Shown here piece after piece: positions 7,611-16,664 of a stretch of 56,957 nucleotides of DNA (within the stretch, counting starts at the first letter, position 1; every line of letters starts with the position of its first letter). This stretch comes from Bacillota bacterium (lineage in GTDB: Bacteria; Bacillota; Sulfobacillia; Sulfobacillales; Sulfobacillaceae). The DNA lies in NCBI GenBank assembly GCA_021797515.1, contig JAJZZP010000015.1, forward strand, positions 1 through 56,957, written 5' to 3'. The translations under genes and the position numbers were made by a program. The notes under the pieces are model-generated. The model ran no database searches and was not told the DNA's origin. It saw only the letters and a list, made by a program, of their open reading frames with translations.

Positions 7611-9510
7611 GGATGGTCTTCCCCTCTCTTTTCTTAGAACCTAGCAACGTCGAGGCCGTCTGAACGGTAAGGGATGCTTTCGCGTCAGTTTCCGATAATC
7701 CACACATCTGCATCACCAGTGCCGCGGGGAGATTCCCATGAGCGCGCCTCAGCACATCTTGTGCGATCGTTCGAGGTTCGCCTGTGGCTATCATGAAGAT
7801 CCGCACCGCACGTTCTCGTAACTTGTCGTTACTGGTCTTAAAATCGATCATCAAATTATCGTAACTGCGTCCCATCTTCACCATCACCAAGGTCGAGATC
7901 ATGTTGAGGACAACTTTTTCCACGGTGCCGGCTTTTAAGCGGGTTGAACCAAGCAAAATTTCGGGCCCACTATCCACGAACACGACCTCTTTTGCCTCGG
8001 CAGCAATCCGTGTACCTAAATTGTTTACGAGGGCTATGGTATAACATCCCCGATTTCTTGCTTCACTAAGTGCCCCCAAGACAAAAGGTGTGTCTCCGTG
8101 TGCGGAAATTCCCAACACGACGTCTGTCGGTTGCGCATCTACCGAAGCGATTTTCCTTTGCCCTTCGACAAAGTTATCCTCCTCCCCCTCTTGGGCTTTT
8201 TCAAAGGCTCCCATGCCGCCCGCCAAAATTGCCTGCACTCGATCAGGGGGTATACCGAAAGTTGGGGGTAGTTCAACCGCATCCATCACACCTGCGCGAC
8301 CCGCTGAGCCAGCTCCGACATAAAAAATCCGAGCGCCCACACGATACCGGTCCGTCACTTCCACAATGATGCGTTCCAGTGTGGCAATCATCGGACGAAT
8401 TTGGCCTATCGCTTGTTGCTCCGATGTAATCCATCGATGCATCGTGTCCTGCAAGGGTCGCGAATTCAACCATCGCAACTCTATATCTGGATGAGGTTGT
8501 TCGGTTCCGTAATGGGTCGCGTGCGTTGCCTCATACAGCCCATCGAGACGCACAGGGGCTCTCCCAAACCAACCTGATCGTCCGATGAGTTTCTCTCTTA
8601 ATGTCACCCACACCACAGGATGATTGTCAAACACCTGTACCTTAACCATCTTCGCAGGGGCTGTTCCAAGAATCGACGGATTGTTGTATGCGACCACAAC
8701 TCCTTCCCGCTCTGTGTTCGGCGGAATCTCATCAATCCATATCGGCACGACGGGAATCCCCGCCTCCGTATGTGTACTAAGGACCCGCGCTGCGGAAAGT
8801 TTGATCGCGGTATCCGGGGACTTCACCACAAAGCAAGTTGCGCTAGAATATGGCAGCACCTGAGGGTCATCAACTAGGTGAATACTCTGCGTTCGCATGT
8901 GATTGATCTGATCTCGCACTGAATTGGGGTGTGGTACGGAGTACGATTCCCTGTTTTCTCTTTGGTCCCCAAAAATCTCACCGACGGAACCCCAATACCA
9001 AGGAGCGAACACGGTATCACGCAACGACAACGGGACGACGTCGGCCCCTTCTATGCGCCACCTGGTTCCATGCCTGTCATCCTCAACCGCTACCGCTACG
9101 CGAAATCCCCCCCGATGAAACCCCTGTTCTGCGAATCGACACAGGGAGTCTCCGCCCCACGGTACACTTGTGTGACTTAGGATCCCGTCAGGTGCTCCGA
9201 ACACACCAGAGATATTCATAGCCTTCAACTTCGTTGCATACCAGTGCGCAATATCGACAAGTTCGGCCGCATCACCAGACGCAACAACCATACGCGCCGA
9301 GGGCCAGCGAACATCCTCATCAGCCCAATGCCGCAACGCCGCCTCGGTAATCCACACGTTCAAATTTGGCTGTTTATGGAACAACTCCTCGTGTGCCGCC
9401 CCCACCCACTCCGAGAAGTCGGTGACGACACGTATGACGGCTTGCCCGCTATCGACTTGAATCAATGTATGCTCTTTAAGAGTTCCCCATAAGACGATGC
9501 CAGGCATCAT
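7594..9510 (-). CDS. murQ: N-acetylmuramic acid 6-phosphate etherase fused to a large N-terminal domain
   Basis: The C-terminal ~300 residues (from GTEQPHPDIEL at ~335) are MurQ, the lyase-type etherase that removes lactate from MurNAc-6-P to give GlcNAc-6-P. Key acids corresponding to E. coli Glu83 and Glu114 are present with the same spacing (Glu413 in VELPPTFG, Glu444 in EGEED), as are GAGSAGR and LLGSTRLKAGT. MurQ is normally about 300 residues; here it is preceded by ~330 extra residues. Part of that (SARMVVASGDAAELV..., ~70-140) faintly recalls the GH3/NagZ barrel, but KHFPGHG is absent. I start at ATG 9510, overlapping the previous stop as TAATG; the longer 684-residue frame would run 138 bp into the upstream gene. 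Confidence 0.85.
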   Translation of the reverse strand: MMPGIVLWGTLKEHTLIQVDSGQAVIRVVTDFSEWVGAAHEELFHKQPNLNVWITEAALRHWADEDVRWPSARMVVASGDAAELVDIAHWYATKLKAMNISGVFGAPDGILSHTSVPWGGDSLCRFAEQGFHRGGFRVAVAVEDDRHGTRWRIEGADVVPLSLRDTVFAPWYWGSVGEIFGDQRENRESYSVPHPNSVRDQINHMRTQSIHLVDDPQVLPYSSATCFVVKSPDTAIKLSAARVLSTHTEAGIPVVPIWIDEIPPNTEREGVVVAYNNPSILGTAPAKMVKVQVFDNHPVVWVTLREKLIGRSGWFGRAPVRLDGLYEATHATHYGTEQPHPDIELRWLNSRPLQDTMHRWITSEQQAIGQIRPMIATLERIIVEVTDRYRVGARIFYVGAGSAGRAGVMDAVELPPTFGIPPDRVQAILAGGMGAFEKAQEGEEDNFVEGQRKIASVDAQPTDVVLGISAHGDTPFVLGALSEARNRGCYTIALVNNLGTRIAAEAKEVVFVDSGPEILLGSTRLKAGTVEKVVLNMISTLVMVKMGRSYDNLMIDFKTSNDKLRERAVRIFMIATGEPRTIAQDVLRRAHGNLPAALVMQMCGLSETDAKASLTVQTASTLLGSKKREGKTIHGSRA

Positions 9511-10487
9511 TACCCCATCAGGCCTACTTTCCGACCGCATAGAACATGGGCACCACTTTGTGTTCTTGCTTCGTAATAAAGGAACATTCCATCCGGTGTC
9601 TGAATTGGAGCCACATATCGTAGTGACCCGTATTGAGACTGGATCCACGGCCCATCATCAGGCACTTTGTAAAATCTCTTGAGATCACTCGTAATGGCCA
9701 ATCCCACCCGTTCTTCGTAGTTCTCTTTAACATCAGCCGCACCATCATAAAATGCCAAGTAAAGGTCCTCCACTTTAACCAGGCCTGAAATTCTTGACAC
9801 CAATGAATCCCATCCGGTCCCTGAGGATCCGAGTACTTCTCCAATCCACTTATGGAGACTATTCCCGACAGCGATGGCTAACCCCGTGTGAGATCGCACG
9901 CGACCGGTGGTAAAAACATCGTCACTGGCATGCAACCCCTCCACAGTATCTGCACTGTCTACGAGCTCTTTGGGAGCATAACTGACATACATAAAACTTA
10001 AAGGGCCTACATTGACGAGAACAGGATCTTTTACGGCGTGCGCCCCAATTATCTCTGGAGAGATCTCCGTTTGGCGGGTTCTGATGTCGAAATCTTCAAC
10101 TCGATGAGCCTTCACCTGATCAATCTGCCACTGATGCGTTCGCCCGTTGACGTAGCTCATGTAAAAAATCCACTGACCATCTTTTTTCGTCAAAGCACCC
10201 CTTTCCACTGACGGTGAGTCTAATTCTTCTTGCGTGACTTTCCACACGTCAGTGAAAGATATTCCATCGGTGCTTTTTGCAATGCGCGCTTCGTAGCCCC
10301 GACCCGAACCACGCGGTCGCCTCAGCCGATAATACAAATAGATAACCTTATCCTCGTTATCGTAAAACACCCCCGGAGCCCCCACCCAATACCCATCCTG
10401 GTCAGCCGGACTGGTTCGCACGATAAATTCTGGATGCTCATTGAACCACCCAAAGTTCTTCGAGACCAACAGAGATTGCGTCGCCAT
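9510..10487 (-). CDS. Five-bladed beta-propeller glycosidase-like protein (GH43/GH130-type fold)
   Basis: A 325-residue protein without signal peptide whose repeated pattern (WVGAPGVFYDNEDKVIYLYYR; HAVKDPVLVNVGPLSFMYVSY; LVKVEDLYLAFYDG; LRYVAPIQTPDGMFLYYEA) is that of five-bladed propeller glycosidases of the GH43/GH117/GH130 sort, with acidic residues at blade starts (APG-V-D, KDPV, and an Asp-rich LAFYDG). The exact family and linkage cannot be named. It is the first gene after the promoter at 10527-10556; AAAGGAGA stands 8 bases before ATG, and its TAA overlaps the MurQ start, indicating translational coupling. Sugar-phosphorylase activity as in GH130 is an alternative. Confidence 0.6.
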   Translation of the reverse strand: MATQSLLVSKNFGWFNEHPEFIVRTSPADQDGYWVGAPGVFYDNEDKVIYLYYRLRRPRGSGRGYEARIAKSTDGISFTDVWKVTQEELDSPSVERGALTKKDGQWIFYMSYVNGRTHQWQIDQVKAHRVEDFDIRTRQTEISPEIIGAHAVKDPVLVNVGPLSFMYVSYAPKELVDSADTVEGLHASDDVFTTGRVRSHTGLAIAVGNSLHKWIGEVLGSSGTGWDSLVSRISGLVKVEDLYLAFYDGAADVKENYEERVGLAITSDLKRFYKVPDDGPWIQSQYGSLRYVAPIQTPDGMFLYYEARTQSGAHVLCGRKVGLMG

Positions 10488-10526
10488 AATCTGTTCTCCT
10501 TTAGTAAATAACTTTAATCAATTCTG

Positions 10527-10556
10527 ATTATACGCTTACCATTTCCGCGATGTCTA
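10527..10556 (-). promoter_or_regulatory. Sigma-A-type promoter of the MurQ-containing operon
   Basis: On the minus strand TAGACA (10556-10551) and a perfect TATAAT (10532-10527) are separated by 18 bases, 40 bp before ATG 10487. This is the best match to a housekeeping promoter in the region and marks the head of the operon running to about 2804. Confidence 0.6.
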
Positions 10557-11521
10557 CCTGGAAGTTACAAAAAATTTGGTTCAGTGTTCTGTTGCCAACC
10601 GCGACGCTAGGTTGGCACGTTATCGTGAGCACGGCAAACAGCTTTTGTCTACCATCGGCCTGACATCGGCCGCCTGAAATCCTAACAAACCGCGGGTCAA
10701 TGATACCTTTCACCCATTGAAACCTCCCGAATCATGGGTGGTTGCATGTTTTGGCCCAAGAAGTGGTCACCGTTGCCGATGACATGTATAGTAAGAGTCT
10801 CAGTGTAGTGACGCCCCGGCAAAAACTCACCGCGCGGGATTAGCTCAACGCCTGGGTGTTACCCTGCTCTGACTCCCCGCGGGTTTCCCCAATCTTAAGT
10901 TCACAACCCTCTATTAACGATTGGGGAATTTTTTCAAAATTTCAGGCCCTTTATCGTCGGTAATGCCCGAAATGATTTGGACGCTGACATTTCAATCGAC
11001 GCATCGAGTTGACGACGGCAAGTTCTGGAACGTAACTTGATAAAACTTCTCTTCGTAGGTGTGGAGCGGGGTTCGACTCAGCGTTCTAATCTGCGGTACT
11101 TCATTCTTGCGTGTGGGGCAACAGCCAAGCCACTGCGCGGCATCAAGGCCATCTTGAACGGACGCTTCGCCGAGTCAAAAAACTCCTCGGATTTGCCTGC
11201 GACGGGCTTTGATGGGTCGTCTATTCCAGTCGTCTTGGGCGTAGAGACCCAGTGCACAAAAAATTTAAAAAAACCCTTACTTGCACAGTGGAGTTATATC
11301 CTCTAAATGACCTCCATGACCGCCTGAAAAAGTTCCTCAATGCACACTCGGGATTCAACCGCGATAGTCTACAAGACTATCTTAACCTATTCGCATTCGT
11401 ACGGAATCCACCCTATGAAATGCTCGAAAAGGTTGAGAAAGTAGTGAAGTTAGCTTTTCAAATTCCCAAATTTCTTTGCTACAGAGACCAATTTGGCTTA
11501 AATCAACGTGTTGAGATTTGA
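10550..11521 (+). pseudogene. Decayed transposase remnant
   Basis: Plus-strand fragments in several frames look like pieces of one broken transposase. At 10550-10680 the conceptual peptide runs LEVTKNLVQCSVANRDARLA; at 11140-11200 a basic segment TLRRVKKLLGF; and 11252-11521 gives an open C-terminal segment with HDRLKKFLNAH and RDSLQDYLNLFAF, the kind of ending found in DDE transposases. Stops and frame changes interrupt it everywhere, and no ends could be defined. The assignment to a particular IS family is not possible by eye. No intact gene exists between 10488 and 11786. Confidence 0.4.
10887..10934 (+). terminator. Terminator-like hairpin with T-run
   Basis: CCCCAATC (10887-10894) is perfectly complementary to GATTGGGG (10919-10926), with a 24-base loop, followed by AATTTTTT. 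It lies inside the transposase debris and may be a relic of the element rather than a working terminator. Confidence 0.35.
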
Positions 11522-11786
11522 ATTATATCCACTGTGCCAGTAAGGGTTTTAAATTTAATATTGGCGGCGTATGTTTCGTAGGCACAAAAAACTTAACCCT
11601 GCCGATCAACCAACTTTGGCTGATCTCCTCTAGCCTAAGAGAAGGGCCCGACCAACAGGCGAAGTCTCAGTTGACGACGACCGATTTACCACTTGATGCG
11701 GCAACAGAATTTAATAGTCATTGCGATGGTCGGATAAAACAGGTCCGTCATGTCCGCCATCATAGCCTCCGCTTACGGACTCGGGT

Positions 11787-12176
11787 TCATGGTGCCGAGA
11801 ACACTGGTGATGAGTTGTTCATAACTCTTTTCGACGTCCCATGGTGCTCTGAAAATCCCGCCTCCTCAAGAGACACAAAACCATGGAGGAGGCTTCTTAA
11901 CCCGCGCATTGGATGAACAGCCTCTTCCTCACTGAAGTGGTAGGGTACCATTACCCTGATCAGGATTTGAACAATCCCGTTTTCTGCTTCGATGACCGCA
12001 CTGTGCGGCATTTCCGGGGACTTTAAGATGGCATTGTACAGCTCCGGATAGGTTTGAGCAAACGTTCGATATTCCCAAGCAATTGCGAGGATCGCGTCCG
12101 CGTAGGATTTGCCAAAGGCCACCAACCAATCCCGCATACAGGTCATCAGATAGCCCGAGGCGGTCGGCCGGTAGAT
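11787..12176 (-). pseudogene. TetR-family regulator, C-terminal (WHG) domain only
   Basis: The frame open from 12176 encodes the ligand-binding half of a TetR regulator of the WHG type: AWEYRTFAQTYPELYNAIL followed by LRSLLHGFVSLEEAGF, the usual YrxFAxexPxLY and LhGlxxLE signatures. The N-terminal helix-turn-helix (about 50-70 residues) is missing: in frame, stops (TGA, TAA) stand just upstream, and within 30 bp lies the end of the IS607 transposase. The IS607 insertion or a later deletion most likely cut the gene. It cannot bind DNA as it is. Confidence 0.75.
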
Positions 12177-12208
12177 TTAACGTCAGACGATCTAGCATGA
12201 CCTCTTCG

Positions 12209-12838
12209 TCATGACGATGCCTCCTCCACGGCGTGTTTCACGCCGTCTAACAATTTTTGGTTCTTCCGCGAGCGACTCCCATAGAGCCGCGCCGAAAAGA
12301 CCGTGACGATCTCCAAGACATCCTGCGCTAACTCTTCCTCAAAGGTCGTGTCTTCGCCTTGGTTGAGGATCACGACCTCGACTTGCTTCGCTTCACAAAT
12401 GGCGAACACCAGTTGCGCGCCAAAGCGCAGGAGTCGATCTGTGTGCGTAATGACGAGCCGCCCGATGCGGTCGGCCAGGATATCGTGGAGCAGTCGTTTG
12501 AGGCCCTTTTTGTGATCATTCATCCCCGACCCAAGGTCGGCCACGACCTCAAACGTCCAGCCTTGGCGGGCACAGTAGAGTTCCAGCACCTGCTTTTGCC
12601 GTTCGAGATCGTCTTTCTGATCATCACTCGATACGCGCGCATAGGCGATGGTTTTGCGCAAGGCGGCGTGACGATGAAACTGTTCGGGTCGTATCCGCGC
12701 TCAGTCATAACGCCGATAGCCACCCGGTGTCCGTTCATCGGGCATCAACGTTCCTTCGTGTTCCCAGCGTCGCAATGTCGACGGGGTGACCCCCAAAAAC
12801 TCGGCTGCTTCCCTAATACCCACAAGTTTTCGATTCAT
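12209..12838 (-). pseudogene. tnpA: IS607-family transposase TnpA (serine recombinase) with internal TGA
   Basis: From ATG 12838 one frame encodes a complete IS607 TnpA of 209 codons: a MerR-like helix-turn-helix (IREAAEFLGVTPSTLRRWE, then TPGGYRRYD) and a resolvase-type catalytic domain (AYARVSSDDQ with the nucleophile Ser, then THTDRLLRFG). Codon 46 (12703-12701), between the two domains, is TGA where a sense codon, probably CGA, is expected. The catalytic half remains open from TTG 12661. The partner tnpB is gone: the normal ATGA start overlap survives at 12209 but reaches a stop after six codons. The element therefore looks inactive. Confidence 0.85.
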
Positions 12839-13097
12839 ACCGCAATTGTACCACGATGGATAACCATAGGTAAAGTTTTAAGAAACTGTTAAAACCCCCT
12901 ACCTTTCTCCCAATTTAGGACTCCTGTGGAAGCTTGTCACGGGATAATGTCTGCCGGGGCGCTGTTCCCCCTAGCTCGGGGTAATTTTAGCAGGCCATCA
13001 TCAATTGCTTAGCGGACACCGATCTTCGCCACCAAGCCAAACGGAAGACCCAGTCAACACAACTTTCACGTCTTTAAATCAGCAACCTAGATCGTCA
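12839..13097. other. Intergenic stretch, no gene seen
   Basis: Between the IS607 remnant and the terminator of the aspS operon there is no credible ORF, RNA or repeat. It may include the lost end of the IS607 element, but no end could be recognised. Confidence 0.5.
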
Positions 13098-13129
13098 ATT
13101 GAAATCCGTCAGAGGTGTCGCTGACGGAT
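13098..13129 (-). terminator. Terminator after aspS
   Basis: A perfect 9-bp inverted repeat, ATCCGTCAG (13104-13112) and CTGACGGAT (13121-13129), with an 8-base loop lies 45 bp after the aspS stop on the minus strand; it is followed by TTCAATT, a short and imperfect T-run. It is well placed to end the long apt-relA-hisS-aspS transcript. Confidence 0.55.
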
Positions 13130-13173
13130 CGAACCGCTTTTGGGGTGTTAGTTTGTGATAACAATGGCTCCGT

Positions 13174-14913
13174 CTATGACTGCGGTTTCATTTGAATCCC
13201 GAGTTCGTCGAGTTGCCTGGGATCCACCGGCGCCGGGGCTTCCATCAGCGGATCGGTGCCACGTGCCGTTTTGGGGAATGCAATGACATCCCTCAAGGAT
13301 TTTGCTCCTGCCATCAACATAATCAGACGATCCAGTCCAAACGCGATTCCACCATGCGGCGGTGCACCATACTGGAAAGCTTGAATGAGGAAGCCAAATT
13401 TCTCGTTGATTTCGTCGTGGCTAAGCCCCAATACCGAAAAGATTTTTTCTTGCACCTCGGGTTGATAAATCCGCAAGCTTCCCGATGCCAATTCAATGCC
13501 GTTTAGGACCACGTCGTAGGCCTCAGATCGTACCGTCAAGGGATTGCTGGACAAGAGATGCACGTCCTCTGCCATAGGCATGGTAAACGGGTGATGCGCT
13601 GACACTAGACGGTTTTCGTCCTCAGACCACTCAAACAGTGGGAACTCTGTGACCCATAAAAACTTCCACCCCGATTCCAGTCGGTTTTCTTGTCGCGCAA
13701 ATTCCAGCCGCATTTGGCCAGCAACCACAAATGCCAAAGGCTTGGCTCCAGCCACCATGAATAACGTATCTCCCGAACACATCCCGCCTGTTTCCGCAAT
13801 GCGGGACAATTCATCAGGGCTAAGCCATTTGCTGGCCGAGGTTCTTATGCCGTCCTCCGTCATTATCAGCCAGACCAAACCTGATGCTCCATGGTCTTTG
13901 GCAAATTGATTCCATTGGTCCAATTGCTTGCGGGAAGGTTGATACCGACGGCACACAACACCCACGACATGCGGTGCCTTCGCCACGACATCCCATCCCA
14001 GTTGGCGAGCCGCTTCCGTCAAGTCCACTAGTGGCTCTCCGGCACGCAAGTCAGGTTTGTCGGATCCATACTGGCGTAGCGCCTGTTCCCACGACATCCG
14101 GGGAAAGTCTTCTAACATCACCCCCACCCCATCGGAAAATACCCGTTTCATCATCATCTCCATCAAACAGAGAATATCTTCCCGTTCTAAAAAAGACATT
14201 TCCACGTCAATTTGGGTGAATTCAGGCTGCCGATCGGCCCGAAGATCCTCGTCGCGAAACACCTTGGCAATTTGGTAGTAGCGTTCGAATCCTGCGACCA
14301 TTAATAATTGTTTAAAAATTTGCGGGCTTTGTGGCAGCGCATAAAAAGCCCCTGGTTGCACTCGGCTTGGCACCAAAAAATCTCGGGCTCCCTCGGGGGT
14401 GGAACGGGCCAATGCCGGTGTTTCCACTTCCAAAAATCCCTGCTCGTGAAAAAACGTTCGCAGAGAATAGATCACTTTGTCCCGCAACACAAAGTTATTA
14501 AACAGACCGGGACGTCTAAGGTCAACGTAGCGATATTTTAAACGCACCAGTTCGTCAACCGATTCGGCCTCTTGCGGCATAAAAGGAGGTGTTTTAGATT
14601 GAGATAAAACCTTCACTTGGGTCGGAACAATTTCCACCTCCCCAGAGCCAATTTCATGATTGACCATACCCTCGGGCCTCTTTTGCACGGTACCGCTAAT
14701 ACTGACGACATATTCGGCGCGCAAACTATCTAGAAAAGAAAATACCGGGCTTTGGGGTTCGACAACCACTTGAACAATTCCGCTGCGATCCCGGATGTCT
14801 ACGAATATTAAGCCGCCGTGATCGCGACGGCGTTGAACCCACCCAGCAATCGTCACTTCAGAACCCGCCAAAGACAGATCAACTTGGTTAGCCCACACGG
14901 TTCGAAAACTCAT
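13174..14913 (-). CDS. aspS: Aspartyl-tRNA synthetase
   Basis: 579 residues, class II synthetase of the bacterial type: N-terminal OB-fold anticodon-binding domain (AGWVQRRRDHGGLIFVDIRD), motif 2 (YYQIAKVFRDEDLRADRQPEF), the inserted GAD domain (~290-420), and motif 3 (GIAFGLDRLIMLMAG). It charges tRNA-Asp in the cytoplasm; whether it also charges tRNA-Asn cannot be told. The ATG overlaps the hisS stop by 4 bases (ATGA), so it is translationally coupled, and a terminator follows. Confidence 0.97.
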   Translation of the reverse strand: MSFRTVWANQVDLSLAGSEVTIAGWVQRRRDHGGLIFVDIRDRSGIVQVVVEPQSPVFSFLDSLRAEYVVSISGTVQKRPEGMVNHEIGSGEVEIVPTQVKVLSQSKTPPFMPQEAESVDELVRLKYRYVDLRRPGLFNNFVLRDKVIYSLRTFFHEQGFLEVETPALARSTPEGARDFLVPSRVQPGAFYALPQSPQIFKQLLMVAGFERYYQIAKVFRDEDLRADRQPEFTQIDVEMSFLEREDILCLMEMMMKRVFSDGVGVMLEDFPRMSWEQALRQYGSDKPDLRAGEPLVDLTEAARQLGWDVVAKAPHVVGVVCRRYQPSRKQLDQWNQFAKDHGASGLVWLIMTEDGIRTSASKWLSPDELSRIAETGGMCSGDTLFMVAGAKPLAFVVAGQMRLEFARQENRLESGWKFLWVTEFPLFEWSEDENRLVSAHHPFTMPMAEDVHLLSSNPLTVRSEAYDVVLNGIELASGSLRIYQPEVQEKIFSVLGLSHDEINEKFGFLIQAFQYGAPPHGGIAFGLDRLIMLMAGAKSLRDVIAFPKTARGTDPLMEAPAPVDPRQLDELGIQMKPQS

Positions 14914-16190
14914 AAATTTGCTCCTCCACCGCTGTTTTTTACTGGATTTCGCACCTGATTCAACAAATATCCGGCGAGGTCTTGGACTGCTACTAATTCC
15001 TGACGCCCGGCGGTAAGATCCTTAATTTGCACCATCGCCCGCTCCCATTCTTGGCCGCCGATGATCACCGTGAAACGGGCCGCCTTACCGGCCTCCCGCA
15101 ATTGCGCCTTGAGACTGCGATTGAGCAAGTCGCACTCTGTCGCCAACCCGACACTGCGCAACTGTTCCCCCAACACTTGCGCCTGACTCTCGAATCCCGG
15201 CAAATGAGCAACATAAACAAGAGATACCGGATTGGGTTCCAATCGGTTGCCGACCGCCGACAACATACGCTCAATGCCCATTCCGAACCCCACTGCTGGA
15301 GCACTAGGACCATCGAATTGACCGCTCAGCCCGTCGTAACGACCACCCCCAAAGAGCGCAGTAGTCGGTCCCAGGCTTGGGTGTCCCACTTCAAACACTG
15401 TCCTAGTATAGTAATCGAGTCCGCGAACCAAGTATGGATCACGTCGGATAGACCGCCCGGCTCCCCCTACCTGCTCCATTACCGATTCAATATGAACACG
15501 GCAATCATCGCACCAGTAATCGGCTAAATCAGGGGCAGTTTGGCGAATTGCCACATCAATTTTACAATCTAACAGCCGCAACGGGTTCTTCTCTATCCGA
15601 TTTTGACAATCCTGGCACAATTCTCCGCGCCTACCTGCGTAATATTCCACCAAAGCTTGGCGATAGCCGGGCCGGCACACCGAGCAGCCAATAGAGTTAA
15701 TCCGCACTTCTGGATTTTCCAAACCCACCCGTTCCACTACTCGACTCGCCAGCAAAATAATCTCGGCATCCGCTGTAGGTTGTTCTGACCCATATAATTC
15801 AGCACCGAATTGGGTGTGTTGACGATAACGTTCTGCCTGAGGGTGCTCTCGGCGGAACATCGGTCCCCAATACACCAATTTCAAAGGCCGCGGCCAATTA
15901 TAGAGCCCGTTTTGAATATAGGCGCGAGCCACCGCAGCCGTTCCTTCGGGCCGTAAAGTCAAATCCACTCCCCCCGCATCAATAAATGAATATCGCTCAT
16001 GTTGAACGATATCGGTAGCCTCACCGACACGAAAGAATACCGAGGTCTGTTCAAAAATCGGGGTTTCTATCAAGTCAAACCCATATTGCTGGGCAATGTC
16101 CAATGCTAAACGCCGCATTTTGTCATAACGCCAGGACTCCGGTGGCAATATATCCTGGGTACCCTTAGGTCGTTGTAATTCAGGGTTCAT
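14910..16190 (-). CDS. hisS: Histidyl-tRNA synthetase
   Basis: 426 residues, class II synthetase: motif 1 region with PKGTQDILP at the start, motif 2 (FRREHPQAERYRQ), the His-specific motif RGLDYYTRTVFEV, motif 3 (GFGMGIERML), and a C-terminal anticodon-binding domain. The length is normal. It follows dtd by 36 bp and overlaps aspS by 4 bp. The hisS-aspS pair is a common Firmicutes arrangement. Confidence 0.97.
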   Translation of the reverse strand: MNPELQRPKGTQDILPPESWRYDKMRRLALDIAQQYGFDLIETPIFEQTSVFFRVGEATDIVQHERYSFIDAGGVDLTLRPEGTAAVARAYIQNGLYNWPRPLKLVYWGPMFRREHPQAERYRQHTQFGAELYGSEQPTADAEIILLASRVVERVGLENPEVRINSIGCSVCRPGYRQALVEYYAGRRGELCQDCQNRIEKNPLRLLDCKIDVAIRQTAPDLADYWCDDCRVHIESVMEQVGGAGRSIRRDPYLVRGLDYYTRTVFEVGHPSLGPTTALFGGGRYDGLSGQFDGPSAPAVGFGMGIERMLSAVGNRLEPNPVSLVYVAHLPGFESQAQVLGEQLRSVGLATECDLLNRSLKAQLREAGKAARFTVIIGGQEWERAMVQIKDLTAGRQELVAVQDLAGYLLNQVRNPVKNSGGGANL

Positions 16191-16226
16191 TGCAAAATAA
16201 CTCCTCTACTCGAAAGTTTTTTCCGC

Positions 16227-16664
16227 TCATGGCGTTTCCACCCAAAGCGTGACAGGTCCCCAATTCACTAAGCTCACGTCCATGTCGGCCCCAAATGTTC
16301 CCGATTCTACGGGTAAAATGCGCCGGCAACCACTGATAAACCGCTGGTACAACGGTTCGGCCATCGCTGCCGGGGCGGCCAAGACAAAGTCCGGCCGGCG
16401 TCCCCGCCGCACTTCACCATACAAGGTAAACTGAGACACCACTAAAAGTTGTCCGCCAATATCCCGAACATCATGTTGTAGTCGTCCTAAAGAATCATCA
16501 AAAATTCTCAAATGAACTATTTTTTCCACTAGCCAATCAACATCCTTTATGGTGTCGCTTCTGGCAATCCCCAGGAATATCAGGAGTCCTGGTCCGATTT
16601 CCCCTACCGTATCCCCATCCACGGTTACCTTGGCCTGTTTCACCCTTTGCACCAAAGATCGCAT
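16227..16664 (-). CDS. dtd: D-aminoacyl-tRNA deacylase
   Basis: 145 residues, the complete DTD fold: N-terminal VQRVKQAKVTVDG, the SQFTL motif (VVSQFTLYGEVRRGRRPDF) that forms the active site, and NWGPVT near the C-terminus, a form of the GPxT motif that excludes L-aminoacyl-tRNA. It removes D-amino acids from mischarged tRNA. ATG 16664 overlaps the relA stop as TGATG, so I prefer it to the GTG three bases upstream. Its presence between relA and the synthetase genes is typical for Firmicutes. Confidence 0.93.
   Translation of the reverse strand: MRSLVQRVKQAKVTVDGDTVGEIGPGLLIFLGIARSDTIKDVDWLVEKIVHLRIFDDSLGRLQHDVRDIGGQLLVVSQFTLYGEVRRGRRPDFVLAAPAAMAEPLYQRFISGCRRILPVESGTFGADMDVSLVNWGPVTLWVETP

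Noticed and set aside
12701-12703. TGA in IS607 TnpA as a selenocysteine codon
   Set aside because: No Cys is expected at this site between the two domains and no SECIS-like hairpin is evident; a nonsense change is simpler.
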